Origin: Spirodela intermedia
Taxonomy: Eukaryota > Streptophyta > Magnoliopsida > Alismatales > Araceae
Assembly: GCA_902729315.2 (NCBI GenBank)
Contig: LR746272.1
Span: forward strand, 6,883,827 to 6,947,826
Direction of reading: 5' to 3'
DNA: 64,000 nt
A program made the translations under genes and the position numbers. Below are positions 13,465-26,400 of this stretch, one piece after another. The notes under the pieces were generated by a model. It was given only the letters and a program-made list of their open reading frames with translations. It was not told the origin of the DNA and did no database searches. Every line of letters starts with the position of its first letter. Position 1 is the stretch's first letter.

Positions 13465-13901
13465 GGGGTTATCTCTTTATTTAAATAAATGTGATGCCTT
13501 TTGGGACAAAAGCAAAGATGATGAGGCCTTTTGGGAGCTACGAGGCGACGTGGAAAGATGATGAGTTGTCCATAATTAGGCTAAGTTATAAGGATCTCGA
13601 AGAAAAAATCCATTTTTTTATTGACTTGGAATATTCATTATGTCACTTTTGAGAAATGACCTCCGCACTCCGTGGTCAAGAGAGCGACGGTGTCTTCGCA
13701 TCGGAGGGGAGGCCTCCTTTTGCGAAGAAGAAAATGAGACCCGATGTCTATAAACATAATTTTATCACTTTAAGGGGGCTTTGAGTACTTTTTGGGGGTA
13801 TAAGTCCAAAACTATTGACATGTATGTGTTTCTGAAACTGAAAATCGGAACTTGCGAACCCCCGGAATTGAACTCCGTAGGCCTCTCTCTCTCATTCTGT
13901 C

Positions 13902-13902
13902 T

Positions 13903-13935
<33 letters not shown>

Positions 13936-13943
13936 CTCTCTCT
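13902..13943. repeat. CT-rich microsatellite in the probable SEC8 leader
   Basis: An almost pure CT run with a few TTTC interruptions, about 500 bp before the SEC8 start codon on the sense strand. Such pyrimidine tracts are frequent in plant 5' leaders. Confidence 0.85.
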
Positions 13944-14446
13944 TCTTCGTCAGCATCGACCCTGTCTACAGCGCGCGACGTCTACCATGCCGGGTACAGC
14001 GTCTGGTGCGTCGCCTCTGCCGTCCGAGCCTCGCTCTGTCGCCATCCGTCGCAGGTATCTCCGTCTGGTTGAGGAGCGTCGGCAGATCTGAGCGGCTGCC
14101 GGCTGGTTGAAGGCGTTAGCCATTACAGGGGGGCAGCGGCGGACTCACTCTCCAATAAGGTACCCACGTTGGAGTTTGTATCCTCTCTTTGGGCTTGTTC
14201 CACGGCAAATTTTAGAAGGTTTCCCCGCGATTCTGGAACGAACCGAATTGTCTCACGTCTGTTCACGATTCGATGCAACTATGCTACTATGCCCTGGGTT
14301 CTCACAAGTCATCGGTTGTTTACTGCTAATTTCTCCGTGTCCTTTTGTTATGACGTACGTAACTACGGGGGAATTCTGACCCGTGTCTTGTTTTTACCTT
14401 GTACATGACAGCTGCTCCAGATTTATTCAAACATTTGGATCAACAA

Positions 14447-17400
14447 ATGAGCTCCGATAAGAGCGGAGGAATTTTTGACGGGCTGCCTATTTCGGCAGAG
14501 AAGTCCGTAAGTATCTAATGCACCTTTTCTGTAATCGTTTTCTCTGATTTACATACAATTTATGTCTAGCTAGTGGGTTTAATTTTAAATATTTTGGGCA
14601 TTTTATTTTATTTTAACAGCAAGCCATGTGCTAGCATCAACTTTCATTTTTTGACATGAAAAAGGAAATTCAATGTCCCCATTCTTACATTAATGTTTTC
14701 AACATGACTGGGATATTTCCCAGATCATGGAAAAGATGATCTCTATCTTCCCTTCATTCCAGTCCCACAGATATTTGTATAAGTTTCGGTTTTAGTAGTT
14801 TGAGAAAAAAGTAAAGCTATTCTGTCATTTAAAAAAAATTTATGATTCCTTGATGATAAAAAGCCAAGCCACATGCCTAGAATTCCTTTGCACAAATACA
14901 AATGTGGTTCTTGCAATATCTTTAATGAGATATCTTTTGCATGAGTAGTGATGTCCTGCGATGATAAGCTACAGACCTCTGTGGCAATGACGTCAACATA
15001 TTGTGTGGGCCCAAATAGAGGGTAAATTTTTCAATGAAAGGTCAGGGCTCACACCACCTGTCTTCTAGAACTAGGTCATTTATCCATTGTATATACAAAT
15101 GACTACATTGTCCATTATGAAATATGCCGCATTTGTCACATCACCTCATGTTTTTTCCCATTTCTGGGAAACTATTGCTGGCATTCGTGGATTTATAATG
15201 ATTAAAAAAAAAGAATTTCAGTCATATAGTCAAGTTTTTCAAGTTTCCCACCTCTAATATGCTGACTGTTCTTGTCTTTCAATGACAATCTCCGAGTAGC
15301 TGTCCTATCTGATTAGAATGGTTATGCTAGGTGTGCACACAAAGACAAGAATTACTGAGTGCAATGGTGATATTATATTCTTCAGTTGGTGGTTTCCATG
15401 TGTTCTCCCTACAGATACTGCTCACATCATAGGTAATATAGGACAATTGTGTTTAAATTAGAAAGAATAATGACAAGATGGAAAGATGAGGGCCTGTCCT
15501 ACGAGGGGCATGTGCTGTGTAGGGCTGTGTGATCTAGAACTTCCCATTTGGTATTCATCTCTGTTCAGAATTACATAGGTCCTGGCCAAGAAGTTGAAAT
15601 CGATTCAAGCTGGTTTTTTTTGACAATACAATGGTAACAGGAGTAATGTATGATGAAGTATCAATTGGGATAGAATTATCAAGCATAAGGTGGATTTAAA
15701 ACTTTTTATCGTTAATATCTGGGATTTTAATTCATATTTTAATAGCAAGTGTTTATGGAAATGTGATGGCAAAGATGATGGGCTCTAAGCTTGAATCCGT
15801 CAAAGGCCTGTCTTCTGTCAAATTGACTCTGGGTGATGTCTAAATAAGGCTTTTCATCTCATTCTGTTATAGTCCTCTCAAAATCCAGGTTGAGTATCAA
15901 GCCCTCCCTTTGTTAATTCTTGATAGCATGAAGTGGTTCATAAATCACCCAAAAACTTTCTGGAATTTAGTCACAAGGGATAAAGGCACTCTTCAATGGA
16001 CCTTTGTTTCTGTACCCTGACTTTTGGTTTCATCATCAGAGTCAACCCTAAAAGTTTTGTTAAGACACCTCCAATGAGTCTTAGCTTCTTTAAACTATTT
16101 TGTATCATTCATAAAATCCTGATTCATTGCGTCCCATGAGCCTTGGTAGAATACTAGAGAAAACCTATCAGGACTTGGAGCCTTCTCCCATGCCAAATTA
16201 AATGCAGGTTCTTTTACATCTCTTATTGTTATCATACATATCGATACTCTTGGTTTCTGTCCATGCTTGTGAGCTGTGAGCTGTGAGCTGTAAGCTGTAT
16301 GCAATCTCCTTAAAGAGAGCAGTTTTTATGCCATCTTCGTATTCTTATTGAGTTTATGCTTCTTACTTGTTTGCAGCACCTGAGAGAAGACCTTTTGAGA
16401 ATAGATGAAAGTTGGGCGGCAGCACGTTTTGATTCTTTGCCTCATGTTGTCCATATACTGACTTCAAAGGACCGTGATGCTGAGATTCAGTTCTTGAAAG
16501 AACAAGGTGATGTGATTGAGGAAGTTGTAGACGAAGTTGTTCATGCATATCATAGCGGTTTCAACAAAGCAATTCAAAACTATTCACAAGTATGTTTGAG
16601 AGCTTGATGACATTTGTTTACACTTTTTAATTAATATCTTATTTTTACGAGTATGTGATTTCCAATAACAAGCAGTGCGAAGTCTTCACTTGTTTTCTTC
16701 CTCCACTACTGCTTTTATTGATTGAAATATACTTGTAATTATTATTTCTTGCTCTGTATGTTTGTGATGGGCTTCTCTTTGTTTTAGATATTAAGATTCT
16801 TCAGTGAGTCAGCACAAAGCATATCCTCCTTGAAGACACATTTAGCTGAAACAAAGAATTTTGTTGGTTCACGTAATAAGCAATTGCGCCAGTTGTGGTA
16901 TCGATCTCTTACATTACGCCATATAATCTCTCTGCTGGATCAGATTGAGGCTGTTGCAAAGGTTAGTCTTTCAATGTCTCTCCATCGTTTGATTTATGCT
17001 GTTATTCTTTCTTGCCTCAATTTTTCCGTTTCTCTTTTCTTATCATAGGTTACAGCAATTTCATTATCATCCATAATGCATGATTAGATGTGCATTGACT
17101 CGTCCTTGTTACATCTTATTTCATTATCATCCATAATGCATGATTAGATATCCATAGTCCATTTCTGCATCTTATTTAAGTATGATTACATCTCTCTATT
17201 TTTTTTTAGCGTAAAGAAAGTCTTTTTGTTCTATTCCTCAAGTTGCTGTTGTTTCTCGTGTAAAATTTTTATTTGTTTAAGGCAACATCAAGATTTTCTT
17301 CTTCAGTGTAGATGCGGATTCATATTACAAAGTATTCAGTTGGCTCCAGGATAACAGCCTAATGCCTTTTCATTGACTCGTCCTTGTTACATCCTGTCTT

Positions 17401-20400
17401 TTGAATTTTGTAATTTGTGTACACATTTAATATATTGCATGCTAACTTGAACATTAAATGTGTGTAGGTTCCTGCTCGCATTGAGAATCTTATTTCTGAA
17501 AAGCAGTTATATGCTGCAGTCCAATTGCATGTTCAATCGAGCCTGATGCTTGAAAGAGAAGGCCTCCAAGCGGTAGCTAATTACCCTTTCAATCAATGGG
17601 GGATGAATTTATATCCTTTATTTATAATATAACGCATGTTTGTTATTTCAGTTTTTATAACATATTCAGAGTAAGAATACTGGTCCTGTGTCAGAATGAT
17701 ATTCACTAAAATCTAAAGATTTGCATCTCATAAGGATTTTCTTTTCTATGCCCTTTGGCCTTTGTTGTAAAAAGTTTCTTTATCGGGCACAGTTGTTTCA
17801 CGTAATATTGTGGGAAATGACATATATTTAGTAGCTCGGCTCTTAGTTGGTCGGTTTCCTATTTTGCAGCTTCTTATTTTATTTATCTCGTGACCCTTGT
17901 ATATAACTAGCTGCCAACGATGTGAATAATAAGCAGATTTTATTTTCAAATGTATACCGTCCTGGGGTTTGTATCACTGTATAGTTTTCAACGTGGTATC
18001 AGAGCGTGGTTTGTAGTATCTGGCTTCTAGGGAACCTAGGGTTTGATTCCTGCCTTTTGCCGCAACCTATGGTTTCCTCAGATTAGTACTTTGATTAGTT
18101 GAGAGTTGCTTTGTTCAAGCAACCATGAGGATCTTATCATTCTGGGCACTCGAATGCTGGGGAGAAGAACCGATGACAGGACCGAAGGTAGGGATGGGTA
18201 CTACCAGATTAATGCTGGGTTCGTGCCTTGTAACTGAAGAATAGTATAGTTCTTGTAATGCTGGGTGCGTGCCTTGTAATTATTGCTGTCACAGTGTATC
18301 TTCATAACTGGAACAAAACTCTATTGTGACAGCAAGTTTGTAATTAATGCAGCTCACAACTTTGTGTAACATGATCGAATAAAACACATTGATATTGATA
18401 GACATTTTATCAATGAAAGTCGGAGAGCAAATTGATTTGTACACCTTATGTCTCTACACATGGATAACTTATACTGTGTAAATACTGCGTTAGCTGTTGT
18501 ATCACATGCTTTACTTTACAATATCATGTTTAATGTCTTTACTATAATATAACTTCTTTGAAAACATTGACAGTTATATTAGTTTCAGTGTGGTTTTGTC
18601 AGCAAATTGCATCATGACCATCATCTGTACTTGATCTTTCTCAAGGTTGGTGCCATGCAAGATGTTCGATCAGAATTGACGAAGCTGCGGGGTGTCCTCT
18701 TCTACAAGGTTTTGGATGATCTGCATAGTCACCTTTACAACAAGGGGGAGTATAGGTAGGCTTCTTTCTCTCTATTACCATACTTAAATGAATTAGCCCA
18801 TCTAGTCTTATTTTGTTGCTCTATTTGCTTCAGTAATGAACTTGATTTCTTGAACTAAGCTACGATAGTCTTGATTTACAGCTCAGCAAATTTGAGGTTA
18901 TCAGATGGAGATGAAGCATTGCTGACTACTGTGGCTGTTGCATTGTCAACAAACAACATGCATTCTTTATCTAGAAGAACCAGATCTATAAAAGGAGATG
19001 GCCATTTGGGTACTTTGGCTTTTGGAGATGGATATTATAGACCTTCTATTGATGGGAGGTAGGTTTTCATCTAGAGCGGACACCCTTGACTTGAGCTTTA
19101 CTCACCTTTTCTAACGGTTCAATTTTGAACTGGATATGCTTCCCTTGAAAAACTTTCCATAGATACCTTCTATCATGAATGTTTAGCACTTTGAGATTAC
19201 CGTCTCTCATCTACTAGATGATTCATTATTTACCCTTACAGGTCTGCTCATTTCTTGCCTCTGAAACTTGTTACGGCTAAATCCTTTCAATGTGGCATTA
19301 TTCTGAAACCACATATCTTTCAGTCATCTGGGGTTCTTTTTAGACTTGTTGTTATGTGTCTCATGTACTGATGTTAAAGTTCCCATATTTGCCATTTTCA
19401 CTTTTTTGATGCAAATGTTAAAGAGAACTTACGTTGTAAACTCACAAGGTGTCAATTTTGTCCATGTTACACCCCACTAGCAACTTTCCTCGCATTCATC
19501 CACCGGAATCTTGTTCCCTTGAGCAGAGATCGCCTTAATCTTTTTGTCACATATCTGTTCTCTGATCTCTCTGATATCGTCGTTACCCTACATTTTCAGA
19601 CCATTTTAGTAGATTTGTTGATGTTTGTACAAGAGGATTTTGTTCCCTATCTTATTACCTTTTGTGAATGCCTTATTGTTGTATTCACTGGCCTTATCTA
19701 AGTATAACTCTTGTTTTCAGTTCAACTTTGGATGGCCTTGACGATGAGGGTACTTTGGAGACAGTTGATGGGGCTACATCTGATGGTTTGCTGTCATCAG
19801 CAAGGCATGGTTCTGGTGGCGGTCATGTAAAGGAGGCCAAGGCTACTTCTCACCGAATTCCAATGTGGCTTTCACGTTCTACGCCAGACGAATTTATTGT
19901 ATGTTCTTTGGACAGTTGAAAATATTACTGAGAAAATGTTATACTTTGTTTTTCCTTATGAGTTATTGACAATTGATTCTGCATCATGAATTGAAATTTA
20001 TTAGTTTTCATATTGCATTACTGCATTCTATAAATCCATGTATCATACTTCCTCATCAGGGTGTTTTCTGTTTGGACAATTCTTGAAGTATATAGTCAGA
20101 GCTCCCACTCCATTTTGTAGCCAATTCTTCTTTGAAGTTTTTTTTCTTTCAATTCTTTTTTTGTTGCCCAGGATGTCATCCTTTTTTTCTTGGCTGTAGG
20201 AAAATATGAAAAAAAATGATGCTTCTCTCAATGTGAAGTACCTGCAGACGTTAGTGGAGTGTCTTTGCATGCTTGGAAAAGTTGCTGCCGCAGGGGCAAT
20301 AATATGGTATTCTTGTGATCTTTGGTCACTGGTTTTTTTTTTTCCCGCTTTTATTTCTAGACAAAAATATAATCCACTTGTTATTGTAGCCGAAAAATGA

Positions 20401-23400
20401 TATAGCTGAAGTTTTTGGCTGGTGCGCTTCCATGATCATGCTCTCATTCTTTATTGCTAAAAGTGGATTTATTTCGTATATTATTTGATTTGATTATTTT
20501 TCTGATGAAGTTTCTTTCATAAATGTTGTGTTTTTAAACTTGATTAGTCTTTATAAATATAATGACTTGGGGGGTGTATTGGAGTTAACTTCCTTCACAT
20601 TGTTATCTTGGAAAGAAAACATCATCTTATTCAGTTCTTGGGTTTAATAAAACCGTTGTTGGTCATTGGTATAAATGTTTTTATATGATGGGGAGAATTT
20701 ATTAAGTGGAAACTTTTTGCCTGTTACTGGATAGAAAGTATGCGACTGGGGAGAATCTTCTGGTTTACTTTAGGTTACTGTTTAACTTCTGTTTCAGTGA
20801 GATTATGTTGGGTTTTTTTATTCCAGGCGACAGATATTGATTATTTAGTTTTTTTTGTCTCAAAACAGTCAGAGATTGCGGCCCACCATCCACGAGATCA
20901 TCACATCCAAAATTAAGGTCTTTGGATCTGTTCATAGTTCATCATATACTAGTCAGAATGGAAAAAGTGTGGCGTCTACATTTTATTCTTCAAAAGGATT
21001 GGTAGAAAGGCACCCAACTCTAAAAAAGAAGGGGAAGGGTGGAACATCCTTCATTACAACACAGATGGCTGTTAGCCCTGTCTCACCAACAATGACACCC
21101 ATGGGAACCGCACAGTCTGCAGCAAGAGAGCTGCTTGGTTCCGTACTGGATTCAATTGTTCAAATACTTGGTGAGTAAAGTACTGAGTTTTATCATTTAT
21201 TTCTGTGTACATTTACTTTCTATTGTTGATAGTGAAGAATGTCATGATCAGAGAACCATGCTACTGTTGGTGAGCTTTTGGAGTCAAAATTAGTACAACA
21301 GAGTGACAATCCATATACATTGAAGTCTGCAAATGGTGGTACGAACTGGAATGCTGACACTGAAGTTTCTCAAATTACTGGAGGCTTTAGTTTGGGTTTC
21401 TCAATGTCAGTCATACAGGTAATTTTTGGTATTAATTTTATCGTCTAGGTTTAGGTTTCTTTACGGGAAGGGAAAACTACTTTGTGTTGGAAAACTCAAA
21501 TATTCATTTGGAAAAAAAAGAAAAAAGCTACTTCTTGCTGATTTGTTGTTTTGATTTTTCGAACATTTTCTTCATGATTCTTTATTTATTTACCCGGGAA
21601 CTTAATGATGACATGAAATCTGAGAATGTTTCTTTGGTTTACTGTTATGGACAGAGCGAATGTCAACAACTGATATGTGAGATTTTGAGGGCAACACCAG
21701 AAGCTGCATCTGCAGATGCTGCTGTGCAACAAATGTATGCTGTCTGAGTGAAATATACTTTTATTTTATTGTTTATGAGACGGAGAATGATAGTCAATCT
21801 TGTTTCTTGCTGTTGAATTGCAGAGATGGATTTGATGGTCTTTCTTTTGCATTCCGATTTACAGATACAACAATTCCTTTGCCAAACCAAGGTATATGTG
21901 AAAGAAAATAAATCTTCGAAATTTTATTTGTTCGTTAATTTCGTTCCTTGAAAACTTTGGAGATGAACTCTATTCAAGACTCTGCTGATGGAATCTCAAA
22001 TTAGGGTCACTGAAGAGAGGCATGCCTGTTTAAATAGGCGCAATCGCAAATCCTCCAATGATTTATCATGGTATCATTGTCTTTTATCAGTAGTGGCTAC
22101 ATTTGGCAACCTCTGTTCTTTGAGCATTTCAGGACAACTTATGAGTGTTCTATTTTCTTAATTTAGTATAATTCCGTGAAACTCCAAACATCCTTTCAGA
22201 TCCTAAAGCCAAGAGAAGGAAACTTTAAGGCATTATTTCTACGCAGCGCCTTTGAATCTATTTTTGACAAATAGTTAATCTCCTGCGTATAATACTTTGT
22301 GTAGCACAACAGTGACTTGTCATCCAGTACAGTACATAATGGATTTACAGATTACTTATCTCCTCCATAGAAAAACGGTGAAGCGCCAGAGTGACATGTC
22401 TCAGCCAATACAGTATACTGGTAGTATTTACAGGTAATTCGTTTGGAAGCTGGCAGTATGGAAATTCAGTATTAAAATTTATCTGTGGATAGGGGACACG
22501 TAAAGCTTATATCCCCAAAAATGTCACATAATATCACTTCTAGGGACGTTTTTCATCACCAGTTGGAGAATGTCCTCTTTCCCTAGACCATAATACGCAA
22601 GATTGGATTGAGATCAGGTCTTCTTCATTGGGCAATCCATGAGAATGGGAGTCAGTCTAAAAAGTCAAAGGGACACATCCATTGTTATAGATAATATATC
22701 TTTAAATTATTTGATAGGGATATCAATACAGTATGTCCATTAAATGAGTGCTAAGTACACATTTCTACAAAGAACCTTCTGCTCATTTCATGGATTTGAG
22801 ATGGCACAGATCAGCTGCAGCAGTTGTGTGTCTGTTGGGGAGACGGTGTTGATTGGACAGTGGTCAGCACAATGAAGCTAAAGGAGGGAGTCAGACTCTG
22901 GCTACCACTTTCTTTGGGTATTAGAATCCACCCCAAAATCATGATGAAAAATCAAGATTACCTGATTCTTCAAACTCTTCTCAATACAGAATCACTTCTG
23001 AACTGATAGTTTTCATATTCAGAATTTCAGATTTCCTTGTATTCTCAAACCGCAACATGTAATCCATAGTACATTCATGGATAAAACCAAAATGGCCATG
23101 ATTGTGAGGTATAAAATGAGCAACATTCCATGGAAGATTTTTCGCAGTCACCAGTAGTAAACCTTGAATAAATCATTCTCACACGCATCATCAAAATTTT
23201 GTTTGAACTGGGTACAGATTATTCATGATGTACCTAACAAAACAACTACTTGCATGATTCGTTTCAGGGTGTTTATAATAACTAAATGGAATTGTCTCTC
23301 TTACCCAACTTCCGTTATGGGGTTCTGATAACACTGCGGATTTGATTTACTGGCCAGTGAAAGGGCCAATTCCACAGTCCTATGTTCAGAATATTTTTCC

Positions 23401-26400
23401 AGCTATAATGTGATCTTTTTCACGAAACCTTTGGCAGCGCTTGACATTTGGCTTTCTTGGGCTTCAACTGAGAACTATTTTGCACTTTGTCTGGTTTTCT
23501 TTCATCTATTGTAAGTCAACATGATACTACAAAATCGATTGGAAGGTGGGAGTAGTAACTTTTCATTTATTGCAAAACGATTTATGACAGATCACAAAAT
23601 GTCTTTCACCTTACATTCTGAAAATACAGATGAATGAGTCGTAAAAGTATATTGTTGCGGGTGAATATGCCCGAACGAAATGAACATGAATTGGAAATAT
23701 CGAAATACCTGTCTGATCATACATTTAACATTTTCCGTCTTAGAATTTATTAATTAATTCTGGGTTTTAATCTTCTAGATTAGATATTAAAATCCAGTCT
23801 TCAAGGAGCATTGCTTTCTTCAATCTCCTTTCATATGGCATCTAAGTATATTGCAACTCTATTTCATAAAGTCAATATGGAAAGCTGTAAGCCTATTTCC
23901 ACACTGGAAAACATGGAAAATAAAATAGTTAAATGCAGCCGGATAGTCACTAGTAAGAAGGCTCATTATTGGATACTTCAAAGAAGGATACTGGAGATAA
24001 TAACATATTATTTGAAAAGGATGAACAGAGAATTGCCTAGTAGAGGTGAAGGAAGAAAAAGAACGTAGGAGAGGATTGATCAAGAACATGAAGACAGGTG
24101 AAAAAAATAAAATGACTACTGAAGTGCTGCCTAAAGCTATTCACTGCCCCAACCACTTCTTTTTACCCTGGGCTGATCTTTTTCGGAAATCAGCAAACTT
24201 GGCTTACGTGATTGGAATTCAATCTGTTCCAGTCGACCGCATGATGGGGACTTGGCTTATTACATGAGTACCATTGGCATCCAGGCTGCAAATAATAAAA
24301 TCATGCTGACATGATGGGAACTTGCTTTGTTGTTTTTCCACTGGTCATTGATTTTGACTGGCGGAAGGTTGCATTGCTGAAGATAATATATGCGTGATTT
24401 TGGTTCGAATGAACACTTAAAAGTTGATTTTTCTTGGTCATCGATTCATTATGGTTATGATAATAATGCATATTGTTTCATATATAAGAAAGGTGATTGT
24501 AATAATAATTCATAGAGTTTATGGGCTTCCTCATTCTGCATGAAGAGAATGTAGGTATTATTCTTCTTTGAATCTGAAGTATCAGAACCTCTGTTGCCTT
24601 GTCATTGAAACGCAGAAGTATGTGAGAAGTTTGTTATCATTGAGAAATCATTGTTTTTGAACTTTACTTTTTATGAAGTGAAAGACTATCTCATCAATTA
24701 TTTACTTTAGGAGTGGGCCAAGGTTGGCGCAATCGTCCAAATGTACTACAAGAAGGGTATGGGACGGCAGCTGTCCTCCCTGAACAAGGACTATATCTGG
24801 CGGCATCAATTTACCGGCCTATTCTTCAGGTATAGTCCACATTTAGTTCTGTATGATGTATGATGTAGATTTATGATTGATGGCTTTATGTGGTTATTTT
24901 CCAGTTTGCAGATAAAGTTTCATTGATTCTGCCACAAAAGTATTCACAGCACGGGTATGTATTGGGAATTCTCAAACTGTTTCGTTTTCTTCCCTGAATA
25001 TCATGTTATGATCCATAAATGTTTCAAGTTACTTGTTATTTTTCTTCATATGTAGATAAAAAATCTAGCTTGCTTGATTGTTCGGATCTTTATGGAGAAT
25101 GATTTCTCTGTTTTTTGTTAATAGTCATTGTCTTTGACACAATCGAATATCTAAGATATTGGATAACCTTGCAATGCCATAGCATAGTTTCTTTTTCTCC
25201 AATTTTATATGAATTATACAGTTCTTGGTTTTTTCCCTCTTCTTATATTAGCTAAATCATCAAACTGGAATATTGCAGCTGTATAACCACAATAATTTTG
25301 TCATAAACGTCACTGGTTTTCAATCAGACTGAAGTTTCCAAGTAAATACTTACTAAACATGGATAATGGATTTTGGTGGCAATTAGTAGACACCTTTACT
25401 TGCTTTATCTCTACATTTTAATAGACAAGACCTTTCTGTGTCATGGCTTGGGGTACTGTTGTACTTAGACAACGTTAAAAAGAGAGGATAAGTCTTTGTT
25501 ATTAACTGGTGTAATACGATACTGCCTTACCTTTGGTCTGTACTGAGTTTTTAAGTCCTCCATGTAACAACTACTGTGCACCAAAGCAGAGGAAGTTCAA
25601 CTGTTCATCCAGAGTAGTCTTTTTTTGGATAGTGGTAAATTAGTTTAAAAGAGCAATTTCTCCTTGAAAACTGTAGGTTTGTCATCAATCTGATAGCTGT
25701 TTCAGAAATTTACTTGGATACGTAAGGAAAGCAATCCTAACACATAGGGAAAGCTCAGAGAAAAATAACTCAAAAGAGGAGAAAGTAGCAAAATCTATTA
25801 ATGATAAGGCAAGAAAAGATCTAGATTGGGGCATAAAGTCCTATATTCCTTAAAGACTAGCATAATTATCAAATTGTCCTCTTGTACTGTTCGTTCAAGT
25901 GTAATTACGTAGAATATAAGAAAAACGGTCAAAGCAGACGTCGAAGGCAATTGCAAGACTATTTTAGTTGCTATACAGCTGTAGCCAGCTGTCTTATATA
26001 TATACTGCTTTTCCTTAGGTTAGGATGGAAATAGTTTATTGAGATATGGGGCTGCCCCATAGCTCTCTAAATCTGATCGGTGTAGTTTGGATTTTTGAGT
26101 ATTTGGTGTTTTCATTGAATGCTGTTTTAAACATTTTTGATCATTCACCTGCAATGAGCTAGTGGTTCTATTCATTGGTGTAAACTTGTTATTTCTGTAA
26201 AGAAAACTTAGTTCCGTTCTGACTCTTTGCGTACTTTTGTATCTTTTCATTCATTGGTCTCCTGCTCTCATTTGATAAAGTGCCAACTTATGATGTCTTG
26301 CATGCCTTGAGCTAATGTGCTTTTGATTTTGTGTAATCTTCAGGAATGATGGCTTATTGGCATTTGTGGAAAAATTCGTTAAGGACCATTTCTTGCCAGC

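Larger units (their letters stand above)
12602..14446. promoter_or_regulatory. Shared upstream region of divergent NRPB4 and SEC8
   Basis: NRPB4 is transcribed leftward from here and SEC8 rightward, so both 5' untranslated regions and promoters must lie in this 1.85 kb. The part next to NRPB4 (12830-13060) is GC-richer and may hold that gene's leader. GA and CT microsatellites lie at 13444-13464 and 13902-13943. The interval from GTACCC after 14159 to GACAG at 14411 has plausible splice borders and could be a 5' UTR intron of SEC8. Small open frames here look incidental. Confidence 0.55.

Noticed and set aside
14405-14446. Upstream in-frame ATG for SEC8
   Set aside because: It is possible but lies close to a likely leader-intron acceptor at 14411, and plant SEC8 proteins start near the IFDGLP block.
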